A stretch of 64,000 bases of DNA from a virus, in the IMG/VR virus record IMGVR_UViG_3300028883_000003, positions 1 through 64,000 of that record; one strand, given 5' to 3'. Position numbers and translations under genes: made by a program. Of the stretch, positions 8,403 to 15,645 are shown one piece after another. The notes under the pieces were generated by a model. It saw only the letters and a list, made by a program, of their open reading frames with translations, had not been told where the DNA came from and made no database searches. Position 1 is the first letter of the stretch; each line of letters opens with the position of its first letter.

Positions 8403-8740
8403 CTTTCTTTTCTCCTATTTAGTAGTTTCAATTTTTCATCCGTTTTTTTAGAAATCTTTTGTAAAGACTCTATATATGGTGTTAATTTTCGTTCTTTAAA
8501 TGCCTTCCAATAATATTCTGGCAATATTAGTGCCCCCTTTTCGGTTGTTTCTTTGGCAAAGATATTAATGTACTGAACAATTGACTTTAAATTATTACAC
8601 TGCTCTTTATTTATTTTGTTAGTTGTGTCTATTATATTTATTAGTTTAGAACATAAAGAAAGTGCCTTGTTACATTTATGGTGGTAATAAAATACCAAAA
8701 ACAATAGAAAAATTAGTACCCCATATATTATTATTATCAT
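8399..8740 (-). CDS. membrane-anchored helical protein (113 aa)
   Basis: Residues 1-18 (MIIIIYGVLIFLLFLVFY) form one membrane segment. The rest is a charged helical domain ending in KLKLLNRRKER, likely cytoplasmic. It is coupled to both neighbours by ATGA overlaps. Function unknown. Confidence 0.7.
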   Translation of the reverse strand: MIIIIYGVLIFLLFLVFYYHHKCNKALSLCSKLINIIDTTNKINKEQCNNLKSIVQYINIFAKETTEKGALILPEYYWKAFKERKLTPYIESLQKISKKTDEKLKLLNRRKER

Positions 8741-9042
8741 TGTGTTCCTTTATGTGTTAACTTGTTTAATATTTCTGGAAAAACTGTAGCTTGGTATAAT
8801 AATAGTTTTTCCTTAAACATTGTTAAAGTGTAATAATCAACGTTGCATAAATACATAAAATATTTTTCAACTTGCCCTTCTTTGGCCTCCTTTATATTTT
8901 CCACACCAAAAAATTCTTTACGAATTTTTGAAATTTCTTCTGGTTTGTAGCCCTTTTCAAAAAACCCACAATAGAATAATAAAATCTCAATGTAGGATTT
9001 GTTTAGTATGATATGACCAAAAAACAAAGTTTTTAAATTCAT
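8737..9042 (-). CDS. hypothetical protein (101 aa)
   Basis: The N-terminal part is aromatic and hydrophobic (NLKTLFFGHIILNKSYIEILLFYCGFF) and the rest helical. It could be a distant relative of the FLF proteins, but the diagnostic N-S/T/P-x-F core is not clear, so I keep it apart. Confidence 0.65.
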   Translation of the reverse strand: MNLKTLFFGHIILNKSYIEILLFYCGFFEKGYKPEEISKIRKEFFGVENIKEAKEGQVEKYFMYLCNVDYYTLTMFKEKLLLYQATVFPEILNKLTHKGTQ

Positions 9043-9242
9043 TTAACCCACTCAGGTTTGCAAAGTAAACATGCTCTTACATCAATTCCACTATTATAAA
9101 ACATAACTAAAAATAGTAAAAACACATTATTTTTTATGTTCATACATTCCAAATTTGAATGCCATACCTTGTTTCCATTTTTAATTATATCTATAGTTAG
9201 ATCTTTTTTGCCGTCATTTAAATACACTTTTATATTATTCAT
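9039..9242 (-). CDS. FLF-family small protein (67 aa)
   Basis: The core is MNIKNNVFLLFLVMFYNSG (34-52), after a strand-rich half (IKVYLNDGKKDLTIDII). A cysteine pair, CLLC, lies in the tail, and the next gene upstream has a matching CFLC, so these two are recent duplicates. Confidence 0.75.
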   Translation of the reverse strand: MNNIKVYLNDGKKDLTIDIIKNGNKVWHSNLECMNIKNNVFLLFLVMFYNSGIDVRACLLCKPEWVK

Positions 9243-9243
9243 A

Positions 9244-9456
9244 TTATCTTTTTACGCTATACATTAAATTACAAAGAAAACAATAATTGGTTATACCACA
9301 ATTACTATACAATATTACCAGAAACAACAAAAATAGGTTGTTTTTTATGTCAATTCTTTTTAAACCGCCATGGCTACCACTATTTGCTACATGAACCGTT
9401 AAACCACCAAATTTTGATACTTTTATTTTACTCACGATATAAAGATTCCCGAACAT
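9244..9456 (-). CDS. FLF-family small protein (70 aa)
   Basis: The core is DIKNNLFLLFLVILYSN (36-52), after strands with a glycine-rich turn (VHVANSGSHGGLKR). The tail has CFLC like its downstream neighbour. Function unknown. Confidence 0.75.
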   Translation of the reverse strand: MFGNLYIVSKIKVSKFGGLTVHVANSGSHGGLKRIDIKNNLFLLFLVILYSNCGITNYCFLCNLMYSVKR

Positions 9457-9658
9457 TTAATATGTTGTACAAGTGAAAAAGTATTAAAGAATGTTTAGTG
9501 TTTGCAAGTATAAAACAAAAAAGCACAAATAGGGTATTTTTACTTTTTTCACACAACTCTGTTGTAATAATCCTAATTGGTCCTAAATCAGTTCTTGCTA
9601 ATATTCTATTTTTGTATCCTGCTGTTATCCTAATCCGGTCAGTCTTTTTTTGTACCAT
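9428..9658 (-). CDS. FLF-family small protein (76 aa)
   Basis: The core is KSKNTLFVLFCFIL (38-51), after a basic, strand-rich half (DRIRITAGYKNRILART). It overlaps the RNA ligase gene upstream by 34 bases and its downstream neighbour by 29, so the family genes are packed very tightly here. Confidence 0.72.
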   Translation of the reverse strand: MVQKKTDRIRITAGYKNRILARTDLGPIRIITTELCEKSKNTLFVLFCFILANTKHSLILFHLYNILNVRESLYRE

Positions 9659-10515
9659 TCAGGTAAGCCTCTGATTATCCCATTTATAATATCTTTTCTA
9701 AAGTAAACAAACAATTTATTTTTAATTTCGTCTACACATTCTTCCATTAAGTCTTGTTCCACTTCTTTAATTAAGTTGCCTATATCTTTTGGCTCTTTTA
9801 AAAGTTTTCCTTTTTCTTCCAAATGCTGAATTGCTTTTACCCACCGTGCTTCAGTTTTATACTGGTCAACCAAAAGCTGAATTATATTTTTGCCGGTTTT
9901 GGGTGCAAATGCTTTTTTGTTCTGCTCTTTGAATTTTTCCGAAACAAATTTACCCATCATAACTTTTCCATCTCGACCAAACTTCTCATAATTCTTAAAC
10001 ACCACACCCTCAATAGTTGTCCCACCCAAAGCACTTGTTTTTAACAAAAATTCTTCAAGCTCTTCTAAAGTCGGGGCCTTAGATATCATTGTGAAAGTTT
10101 TCACACATTCCAAACCCAGTCTTTCAGCTTCTTCTTTCACATTACCCGGTGCTAAATAGTCCTCTTCCCCTCTATTTATATCAAACAAAATTATATTCTT
10201 TTTTGGTGTTCTATCATAAGTTAGTGTGCTGTGATGAGGTTTGCTTAAATATTCACTACGATAAGTCCAGCCGGGGTGCAATTCGTCTTTTAAAACACGT
10301 ACGGTTTCAACTGCTTTTGTAAACATCTGTTGTGGGTAATCTATATTCATTTCTACATAATGAGATTTAATTTTAAGTTCTCCGTCAATTAGTCCGAAAG
10401 AAAATTGGCTTCCGTCTATCTTTTCTTGCACAAAAATTACGCCACTATCAAATATTTCTTTGATGTTTGCATGGCCTAAGTTATATACTTTAGGATAATT
10501 ATGCCAACTTGTCAT
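9625..10515 (-). CDS. RNA ligase (T4 Rnl2-like family)
   Basis: The 296-residue protein has the nucleotidyltransferase signature EKIDGSQ with the adenylated lysine at K32, motif III near ILFDINRG, motif IV IEGVVFK (168-174) and motif V MGKFVSEKFK (187-196). This order and size fit the Rnl2 branch that seals nicked duplex RNA through an adenylated intermediate. In phages such enzymes repair tRNAs cut by host defence nucleases. The phage carries nine tRNAs, two of them within 7 kb of this gene, which fits that role. No end-healing kinase or phosphatase is next to it. Confidence 0.88.
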   Translation of the reverse strand: MTSWHNYPKVYNLGHANIKEIFDSGVIFVQEKIDGSQFSFGLIDGELKIKSHYVEMNIDYPQQMFTKAVETVRVLKDELHPGWTYRSEYLSKPHHSTLTYDRTPKKNIILFDINRGEEDYLAPGNVKEEAERLGLECVKTFTMISKAPTLEELEEFLLKTSALGGTTIEGVVFKNYEKFGRDGKVMMGKFVSEKFKEQNKKAFAPKTGKNIIQLLVDQYKTEARWVKAIQHLEEKGKLLKEPKDIGNLIKEVEQDLMEECVDEIKNKLFVYFRKDIINGIIRGLPEWYKKRLTGLG

Positions 10516-10518
10516 CTC

Positions 10519-10764
10519 CTATTTCCTTTCCGTTTCTTTTCTATTTAACCAGCCTATAGGGCTAAGATTTACTTTTTTTCCACTAACAAACCCACTGAGC
10601 ACCAGTAAAAACACTATAAAAACACTTGGCAAACGTTTAAACAATGTAGCTACAATAGTACCAGCACTGTCATTCCAAAGTATAAGGTCAGCAGCAAGGA
10701 GCAAGTTTCTAGCCTTACTAAAACGCAGCATTGCAAGGTTAGATCTTTTTATAATTTTAGTCAC
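10519..10764 (-). CDS. FLF-family small protein (81 aa)
   Basis: The core is KRLPSVFIVFLLVLSGF (43-59). The asparagine before the core is replaced by leucine-proline. The N-terminal half is more helical and hydrophobic than usual (ARNLLLAADLILW). Its stop is next to the RNA ligase start. Confidence 0.7.
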   Translation of the reverse strand: MTKIIKRSNLAMLRFSKARNLLLAADLILWNDSAGTIVATLFKRLPSVFIVFLLVLSGFVSGKKVNLSPIGWLNRKETERK

Positions 10765-10939
10765 GTATATGTCCTTTAAACAAAACCCATATAGTTAATT
10801 TTCTATTGTAGTTTTTTAGTGCCATTAAAAATACTAACACCAGTGGGTTACTCTCAAGAATAAGCTTAGTAGGAACACATATCCCATATGGTTTAATCTG
10901 ATACCATTTGTCATCTATTCTTTCAAATTCTATCTTCAT
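10757..10939 (-). CDS. FLF-family small protein (60 aa)
   Basis: The core is ESNPLVLVFLMALKNY (29-44), after a strand-rich half with a YQIKPYGICV segment. This is one of the shortest full members. It overlaps both neighbours by a few bases. Confidence 0.72.
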   Translation of the reverse strand: MKIEFERIDDKWYQIKPYGICVPTKLILESNPLVLVFLMALKNYNRKLTIWVLFKGHIRD

Positions 10940-11124
10940 CTTACATCAAATATAATAGAAAAATTTATTTTTGGGTTTCTTTCTTTTAAACAAATAATAA
11001 AATAAACTAATATAGCATTGTTTAAAAATTTACTTGGCATAAATGTAGTATACGTGTTTGACGATCTATGAAACGTTACCCCCATATCTCGTCCGTTATC
11101 TACTGTATGTATGCTGTTAATCAT
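10936..11124 (-). CDS. FLF-family small protein (62 aa)
   Basis: The core is FLNNAILVYFIICLKER (33-49), with an alanine-isoleucine in place of the usual S/T/P-x-F. The N-terminal half is polar with a strand (MGVTFHRSSNTYTTF). It ends with the tRNA-Leu gene close upstream of its start. Confidence 0.68.
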   Translation of the reverse strand: MINSIHTVDNGRDMGVTFHRSSNTYTTFMPSKFLNNAILVYFIICLKERNPKINFSIIFDVR

Positions 11125-11130
11125 ATTTAA

Positions 11131-11216
11131 TGGCCCTAGTAGGACTTGAACCTACACGATCATTTACGATCACAAGATTTTAAGTCTCGTGTGTCTACCA
11201 ATTCCACCATAGGGCC
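11131..11216 (-). tRNA. tRNA-Leu (UAA)
   Basis: On the minus strand the 86-base sequence runs from GGCCCTATGG to a paired TAGGGCC and a discriminator A. It has a long variable arm as expected for a type II tRNA, a T-arm with GGTTCAAGTCC, and an anticodon loop CTTAAAA that gives anticodon UAA. No CCA is encoded. It lies between two FLF genes and touches the stop of the one upstream. Confidence 0.93.
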
Positions 11217-11416
11217 TATTTATGTAGTTTTTGATATATTGTCGGGTAAAGTCTGTACTTTATAGCAAAACAAAAAAATAGGAAAATTCCGCTACACTTT
11301 TTTATCATCAATTCATCCAAATAATACCACTTAAAACCATTTATATAAACATCACAGATACTTACGTGCCCCTTTCTTGGGATTTGTTTTTCAAACTTTA
11401 TTTTTGGTTTATTCAT
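11216..11416 (-). CDS. FLF-family small protein (66 aa)
   Basis: The core is KKCSGIFLFFCFAIKYR (39-55), with the asparagine lost and a serine-glycine in place. The N-terminal half has clear strands (VSICDVYINGFKWYYL). Its stop codon abuts the 5' end of tRNA-Leu. Confidence 0.7.
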   Translation of the reverse strand: MNKPKIKFEKQIPRKGHVSICDVYINGFKWYYLDELMIKKCSGIFLFFCFAIKYRLYPTIYQKLHK

Positions 11417-11450
11417 TGGTCATCCCCCATAAGACCCCATTTTATATTTA

Positions 11451-11918
11451 TCATATTTCTAGCAAATCTTCATGTCTAAAGCTGTAGGAAATTTGTTTAG
11501 TTACTTTAGATAACGCCTCCAATTCATTTTCCCCATTGTCAACCAGCTGTCTATATTTTGCCTGCCTTATTTTATGTGGGAATTCCAGTATAATTCTAAA
11601 AACACCATTAGCATTTTCAGCCCAACTATTCAAAAAATTAGTATTTCTGCAACCAAATTTAGGCTCGGTTAATTCCAGTAGTTCTTTGTCAACTATATAA
11701 CAAAACATTTTAGAATTATTTCGGCCATCCATGGCTAAAACAATTCTATTTTGCCCGGATTCAAATATGAAACATTTGAATTTACGATACGTTCTTTTAG
11801 TTGCATTAATAGTGGTGTCAACTTTTAGTGCTACAACTTCAGCTTGCTTAGATTCTCCTATGGAAAGAATAGCATTTTCCATTTCTCTATGCTTTTCTAC
11901 TGGAGCTAGCATGTACAT
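11451..11918 (-). CDS. hypothetical protein (155 aa)
   Basis: A mixed alpha/beta protein with no known motif; the middle has strands (YRKFKCFIFESGQNRIVLAMDG) and the end is helical and basic. It starts inside the 3' end of the sigma factor gene, so the two may be coupled and this could be a partner of that factor. That is only a positional guess. Confidence 0.7.
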   Translation of the reverse strand: MYMLAPVEKHREMENAILSIGESKQAEVVALKVDTTINATKRTYRKFKCFIFESGQNRIVLAMDGRNNSKMFCYIVDKELLELTEPKFGCRNTNFLNSWAENANGVFRIILEFPHKIRQAKYRQLVDNGENELEALSKVTKQISYSFRHEDLLEI

Positions 11919-12439
11919 TTTATAAACTCCTCTATGGTTTGTTCTATCTGTTCTTCAATTTCAATCTTCTTAATAACTTTTAATCTAGCTCTGTGTATTT
12001 TTGTTTTAACAGTATTAATTGGTATATCTAATTTTTCAGCAATTTCTTGATATTCATAACCAAGATAGTACATGTTTAATATTCTTTTCCTCAAGTTATC
12101 CAGCTTTTGCACAGCCTTTTTAACTTTCCTCGCCCTATCATATTCTTTCTCTTGAATAGGGATATTTTCAAATAGTTCTGTGTAATAAACTATTGGGTTT
12201 TTTGTTTCTTTTTTATAGTCGTTTAGAGACATATTTCTCAAGATAGTTAAAAGCCATCCGGTGAAGTAATCCCCACTTGGCATTTGTTTATACAAGTGAA
12301 GTTTTTGCTTAGCTCTTATATATAAATTATGCACAATATCCTTGGCTTCTTTAATATCGTTTTGCACATACCTATTTGCATATGAGGCCAACATTGGGTA
12401 ACACTGCATAAATCTTTTGTCAAATTCTCGTACCGTCAT
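11906..12439 (-). CDS. ECF-like sigma-70 family factor
   Basis: The 177-residue protein has a region 2 (YANRYVQNDIKEAKDIVHN ... FTGWLLTILRNMSLNDYKK) and a region 4 helix-turn-helix (YLGYEYQEIAEKLDIPINTV KTKIHRARLKVIKK), with no region 1 or 3. That is the layout of extracytoplasmic-function sigma factors. It should direct host RNA polymerase to a phage promoter class. Its place inside the leftward early arm suggests an early-to-middle switch. I see no anti-sigma partner, unless the unknown gene downstream is one. Confidence 0.88.
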   Translation of the reverse strand: MTVREFDKRFMQCYPMLASYANRYVQNDIKEAKDIVHNLYIRAKQKLHLYKQMPSGDYFTGWLLTILRNMSLNDYKKETKNPIVYYTELFENIPIQEKEYDRARKVKKAVQKLDNLRKRILNMYYLGYEYQEIAEKLDIPINTVKTKIHRARLKVIKKIEIEEQIEQTIEEFIKCTC

Positions 12440-12638
12440 TCTTAGTGGCCTCCTCTATATAGTCGTTGTATGATGCCGTTAGTATGTTTTTCTTCGTAAA
12501 AGTATGATAACTAAGTACTAGTAAAAATAAAGTAAATACGGAGTTAGGATAAAATCTTTTAACAAAGCCCTTACCGATCATTCCAGTTCTCCCCACCCAA
12601 AGATCGTAATGCCCCCTGCGTATTTTAAAGTTCTTCAT
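12420..12638 (-). CDS. FLF-family small protein (72 aa)
   Basis: The core is YPNSVFTLFLLVLSYH (30-45), after a basic strand-rich half (KIRRGHYDLWVGRTGM). A polar tail of about 27 residues follows. It overlaps the sigma factor start by 20 bases. Confidence 0.75.
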   Translation of the reverse strand: MKNFKIRRGHYDLWVGRTGMIGKGFVKRFYPNSVFTLFLLVLSYHTFTKKNILTASYNDYIEEATKNDGTRI

Positions 12639-12925
12639 CTAGTCAATTCCGCAACAATGCACAATTCTGCCAATTCTAGAGTTATTGCGGTTTCTTCCTC
12701 ATCCACTATTTCTTTGGCTGCTTTTATAAATCCAATTATTGCTGTTTGGCTCCAAATGTTTGGGTTACACAGCACCCAATAAAATGTCATAATGTTTAAT
12801 TTTTTGAGTTTGGCATAATTATCTAGAGTCAATTCAAATTCTTTACCAACTGCCCGTTCAACAAGCTCTAGCCAATACTCAGGCCATCTTGCTTCTCTTA
12901 ATTCTTCAATTGTGAACTTTAGCAT
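12635..12925 (-). CDS. hypothetical helical protein, paralog of 14544-14912 and 19546-19866 (96 aa)
   Basis: The protein shares a pattern with two other accessory genes: a start like MLKFTIEELREA, a short helix, a segment FELTLDNYAKLKKLNI, then a helix with W and L (MTFYWVLCN) and a leucine-rich end. I know this pattern only as a recurrent phage hypothetical protein. Its start codon lies in one unit of a 33-base tandem repeat. Confidence 0.7.
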   Translation of the reverse strand: MLKFTIEELREARWPEYWLELVERAVGKEFELTLDNYAKLKKLNIMTFYWVLCNPNIWSQTAIIGFIKAAKEIVDEEETAITLELAELCIVAELTR

Positions 12926-13172
12926 TTTTAAACCTATTATTTATGTGAACTTTAGCATTGTTAAACCTATTATTTACGTGAAACAAAATATCTTTTCTTG
13001 GATCACGCCCAATATATCTAAACCAAATTATCATAAAAAGAATAAATACAGGGTTTTTAAATGTCTTTGGCACAAAAGTATAGTTTACCCTTTTGTTACC
13101 TTGCATTGTGCAAGTATAATAGACATTTCTAAATGTCATGTCTTTTATGCGTCTTATTTCTGTAATTTTCAT
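12906..13172 (-). CDS. FLF-family small protein with duplicated tail (88 aa)
   Basis: The core is FKNPVFILFMIIWFRYIGRD (38-57), after strands with VYYTCTMQGNKRVNYTF. The tail after DILFHV carries two copies of an 11-residue unit (NNRFNNAKVHI and NNRFKNAKVHN), made by a 33-base tandem duplication. RYIGRDPRKDILFHVN matches FIGRNKRKDILLFVN of the next member upstream. Confidence 0.75.
   Translation of the reverse strand: MKITEIRRIKDMTFRNVYYTCTMQGNKRVNYTFVPKTFKNPVFILFMIIWFRYIGRDPRKDILFHVNNRFNNAKVHINNRFKNAKVHN
12911..12976. repeat. 33-base tandem repeat, two units
   Basis: Positions 12911-12943 and 12944-12976 are identical but for one base. Each unit holds a copy of the ATG and first codons of the next leftward gene (12635-12925) and at the same time encodes the duplicated 11-residue tail of the FLF gene. 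Only the downstream copy continues into the next gene. Confidence 0.9.
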
Positions 13173-13202
13173 TATACGCTTATATTTATGTCATGTTTCA
13201 AA

Positions 13203-13433
13203 CTATTTATTATAATCATTTTTACTCAGCTGTTCGTTTACAAAAAGTAATATGTCTTTTCTTTTATTACGACCAATAAAATCCCACCACACTAAGAAAA
13301 ATAAAGAAAATACTGGATTTTTAACTATTTCTAACACAAGTGTGGCATTAAACTTATCTGTTTTAACAGAATAAGCAGGACCGTAGATAGAGTTAAATTT
13401 TGCGTAAATTTTTTCTATACCTTCAATTTTCAT
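13203..13433 (-). CDS. FLF-family small protein (76 aa)
   Basis: The core is IVKNPVFSLFFLVWWDFIGR (36-55). The tail KRKDILLFVNEQLSK matches the downstream neighbour, so the two are paralogs that arose locally. The N-terminal halves differ strongly. Confidence 0.77.
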   Translation of the reverse strand: MKIEGIEKIYAKFNSIYGPAYSVKTDKFNATLVLEIVKNPVFSLFFLVWWDFIGRNKRKDILLFVNEQLSKNDYNK

Positions 13434-13560
13434 GCGGTTTATAAATGTCCTTTTCTTCTTTTTGGCAAACCTTGCACAACTTATCTTCCGACCAAGATTT
13501 ATTTTTCTTGGTTAGTTCCTTGCCACAATATTGGCACTTTTGTATATTATATTTCTTCAT
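13423..13560 (-). CDS. zinc-ribbon mini-protein (45 aa)
   Basis: The frame starts MKKYNIQKCQYCGKEL and has a second pair CKVC about 20 residues on, giving a CxxC-CxxC ribbon. It overlaps the next gene by 11 bases. It is the first gene after the terminator at about 13.6 kb. It may bind nucleic acid or a protein partner; no further function can be read. Confidence 0.7.
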   Translation of the reverse strand: MKKYNIQKCQYCGKELTKKNKSWSEDKLCKVCQKEEKDIYKPHEN

Positions 13561-13576
13561 AATCTTTCACAACATA

Positions 13577-13631
13577 AAAAAGAAAGCACGGGGTTAGTAA
13601 GAACCATCCTAACCCCTATGTTTAGGAGGGG
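13577..13631 (-). terminator. leftward terminator T1 with leader hairpin
   Basis: On the minus strand a GGGGTTAG / CTAACCCC stem (13590-13597 with 13609-13616) is followed by a CTTTCTTTTTT tract. Just before it, CCCCT...AGGGG (13613-13631) can pair and would use the same G residues as the terminator stem, so the two hairpins exclude each other. Related elements lie at 19.5 and 23.4 kb. Confidence 0.75.
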
Positions 13632-13698
13632 AAACATTTCGTAGCACAATTACGCAAGTTTGGTCCATTGTGGGATACACCTACTATGCTTTCGCTTG

Positions 13699-13857
13699 TT
13701 ACTTTAGTTTAGGTATAGCTCTAAGTTCTGTAACCTGAACATTTTCTCCTAATGTTTCTTTGGCTTTTTCTTTAGCACCTTCCAAAGACAAGGCTTTGAG
13801 TTTGTGAACAGTGTTAAAGCCTTCAGGATTTGTGGATTGGATAAGATAAGTACGCAT
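13699..13857 (-). CDS. hypothetical protein (52 aa)
   Basis: The frame starts MRTYLIQSTNPEGFNTVHKL and has a helix with KAKE repeats and a final strand, so it looks like a tiny folded beta-alpha-beta domain. A strong AAGGAG site precedes the ATG. It is the last gene before terminator T1. Confidence 0.68.
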   Translation of the reverse strand: MRTYLIQSTNPEGFNTVHKLKALSLEGAKEKAKETLGENVQVTELRAIPKLK

Positions 13858-13868
13858 TTTATTTCTCC

Positions 13869-14132
13869 TTAAAAGGTTATATGTATTTCCTTAACATTTT
13901 TTGGTTCAATTGTTACCCAAGAACTTATTCCGTTTTGTTCCTGCGTAATTACATAATCGTCTACTGCATAAGTATTGCTAGTTCCTTGGTTTATTAGGCG
14001 TATTTTACATTCTTGGTAAAATAATGTATCATCGTTAAGAATTATCTCTGCTTTTGATACGTCAATATCACATTTGTTATTATTACAGCCTATAAAAAAT
14101 AGGCATAATACCAACATAAGTAATTTATACAT
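13869..14132 (-). CDS. predicted lipoprotein (87 aa)
   Basis: The N-terminus MYKLLMLVLCLFFIGCNNN is a type II signal with lipobox FIGC, so Cys16 would be lipidated. The mature part is strand-rich with no known motif. It would sit on the membrane, facing the periplasm, and could act in superinfection exclusion or surface change. Confidence 0.75.
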   Translation of the reverse strand: MYKLLMLVLCLFFIGCNNNKCDIDVSKAEIILNDDTLFYQECKIRLINQGTSNTYAVDDYVITQEQNGISSWVTIEPKNVKEIHITF

Positions 14133-14240
14133 TTATTTCTCCTTTAAGAGTTTTAATATTTTCCACAAAATTTTATCAGTTTTTTCTCCAGCCCTTTTTA
14201 ATCTGTCCCTTTCAGCTTTTGTCAATCTAATCGAAAACAT
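14133..14240 (-). CDS. ribbon-helix-helix-like mini-protein (35 aa)
   Basis: The frame starts MFSIRLTKAERDRLKRAGEK, a short strand followed by a charged helix, as in ribbon-helix-helix DNA-binding proteins, but it is shorter than a full RHH unit. Its start overlaps the gene upstream, and its stop touches the lipoprotein start. Confidence 0.55.
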   Translation of the reverse strand: MFSIRLTKAERDRLKRAGEKTDKILWKILKLLKEK

Positions 14241-14344
14241 GTGTTTACCAACTTTCGTATTGGTTTTATCTGGTACAACAAATAACAAGTACCAATAAAA
14301 GAGGTTAAACTTAGGAGATAAACTATAGCAGCTTTAATAATCAT
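14222..14344 (-). CDS. single-pass membrane mini-protein (40 aa)
   Basis: The frame starts MIIKAAIVYLLSLTSFIGTC, one membrane segment, followed by a basic tail (KPIRKLVN). The start overlaps the upstream stop as ATGA, which supports a real gene. Function unknown. Confidence 0.6.
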   Translation of the reverse strand: MIIKAAIVYLLSLTSFIGTCYLLYQIKPIRKLVNTCFRLD

Positions 14345-14547
14345 TTAAATCTTCTTAGACTATTTAGTGTTAACAAAATTGTTACGGGAATTTTTAAATT
14401 AAGGCAGAGTAAAAACATAATGAAATTACTGCTTTTACATAGAGATTTTTTAATATAAAACGGACTGGCGAAGGTATTTAGATCGTGGGTAATCCAGAAG
14501 ATAAAGTAATTCTGTTTTTGCTCCATATATTCTATTTTAATTTTCAC
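14341..14547 (-). CDS. FLF-family small protein (68 aa)
   Basis: The core is CKSSNFIMFLLCLNLK (37-52). The order of the serine and asparagine is swapped compared with most members. The N-terminal half has aromatic strands (QNYFIFWITHDL). It is coupled to both neighbours by ATGA overlaps. Confidence 0.7.
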   Translation of the reverse strand: MKIKIEYMEQKQNYFIFWITHDLNTFASPFYIKKSLCKSSNFIMFLLCLNLKIPVTILLTLNSLRRFK

Positions 14548-14912
14548 TTAAACACCACATTGTAATTTTTGCAGTACGGACAATATACTTCGTCTAAATA
14601 GTCAGCTAAGATTATTATTTCAACTCCTATGGATTGGTTAAACATAAATACTCGCTGCAATCCTACCTCATCGTCAAACATGGGCTTTCTTAACCCAAGT
14701 AGTTCCTCATAAACATTATAACGAAAGGTGTAGTTATTTATAAGACGATGTACACACGCATGTAGTGCTAATAGGGCGTCATCACCATATTTCAGTATTT
14801 TTTCTAAATTTGCAGGGGTTATTTCAACACCACTTGGGAATTTTTTAGCAAATTTTTCAAATTCCGGTTTTGGGTGAAAAAACGGTTTAAGTTGTTTTAG
14901 TGTAATTTTCAT
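14544..14912 (-). CDS. hypothetical helical protein, paralog of 12635 and 19546 genes (122 aa)
   Basis: It starts MKITLKQLKPFFHP and has FPSGVEITPANLEKILKY, then a helix with leucines and the run ILADYLDEVYCPYC. The 19546 gene has the matching KVKITPKNIEKAI and LLADYMDKE. The end carries one CPYC pair. Confidence 0.7.
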   Translation of the reverse strand: MKITLKQLKPFFHPKPEFEKFAKKFPSGVEITPANLEKILKYGDDALLALHACVHRLINNYTFRYNVYEELLGLRKPMFDDEVGLQRVFMFNQSIGVEIIILADYLDEVYCPYCKNYNVVFK

Positions 14913-14913
14913 T

Positions 14914-15177
14914 TTAATCCATTGCTACTAATTTTAGTCCTTTAGAATTATCCCTCTCATAATTATCAACCAAAGCAGAATTTTTAGGAACCTTAATTTT
15001 TTTGACAACAATAACCGATTTTGGCATACCACAATTTGGGCATTTTAAGGTTGGATCGGTTTCCCAACGTGCAAAACTACAAGTAAAGGTGTGGTGCACT
15101 ACCGGCTTTGTAGATGTTACTCTTTTGTTTCCACAATGACTGCAAGAAATATAACAGTTTGTATTAATTGTTGGCAT
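14914..15177 (-). CDS. zinc-ribbon protein (87 aa)
   Basis: Two cysteine pairs, CSHCG and CPNCG, separated by about 30 residues with additional H and C (HHTFTC), make a zinc ribbon. A lysine-rich strand (VIVVKKIKVPK) follows. The start has a good AGGAG site. Confidence 0.7.
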   Translation of the reverse strand: MPTINTNCYISCSHCGNKRVTSTKPVVHHTFTCSFARWETDPTLKCPNCGMPKSVIVVKKIKVPKNSALVDNYERDNSKGLKLVAMD

Positions 15178-15376
15178 TTTTTCTCCTGTTTATCTTTACT
15201 AAAAGTTCACTATCTAACAAAAAACAAAAGTATGTAAATAATGAATTTTTAAAAAACTCGTCTACTAAATAAAGACACTCCGTGTTATTACTATTATTAT
15301 CTGTAACAACTATAGCGTAGTTACTTCCCCATTTACTAGCACTACGTTTAAATCTTAACGGTGGTTTTAGTTTCAT
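15164..15376 (-). CDS. FLF-family small protein (70 aa)
   Basis: The core is FFKNSLFTYFCFLLDSELL (41-59), after a basic half with SNYAIVVTDNN. The tail is short and basic (KINRRKNANN). It is coupled to the gene upstream by ATGA. Confidence 0.75.
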   Translation of the reverse strand: MKLKPPLRFKRSASKWGSNYAIVVTDNNSNNTECLYLVDEFFKNSLFTYFCFLLDSELLVKINRRKNANN

Positions 15377-15645
15377 TTTAGAAAAGAAGTATCTTTAAAA
15401 AAGTTTTCCACCTTTAGCGGCACCCAAAATTTGTAAATAAATTCATCGTAATCTACGCTGTCAAACATTATAAAACGCCATTTCCAGTCCCTATTATTAC
15501 GTATATCTTCTCTTGACTTCTGATCAATAATTTTTAGCAGCTTTGACCTAAAAGTATACACATTATTGTTTCTGCATATCATTATCAGACAATAAAGTAC
15601 TGTTAAAACACACAAAGAAATCACTATTATTGGAATTGTGGCCAT
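15373..15645 (-). CDS. membrane-anchored protein (90 aa)
   Basis: Residues 3-23 (TIPIIVISLCVLTVLYCLIM) are a membrane segment; the rest is a basic soluble domain with several W and F (DWKWRFIMFDSVDYDEFIYKF). No known motif. It lies between two other membrane or FLF genes. Confidence 0.68.
   Translation of the reverse strand: MATIPIIVISLCVLTVLYCLIMICRNNNVYTFRSKLLKIIDQKSREDIRNNRDWKWRFIMFDSVDYDEFIYKFWVPLKVENFFKDTSFLK

Noticed and set aside
8737-9042. Inclusion of this gene in the FLF family
   Set aside because: It has a hydrophobic N-terminal tract, but not the N-[S/T/P]-x-F core, and it is larger; I left it unassigned.
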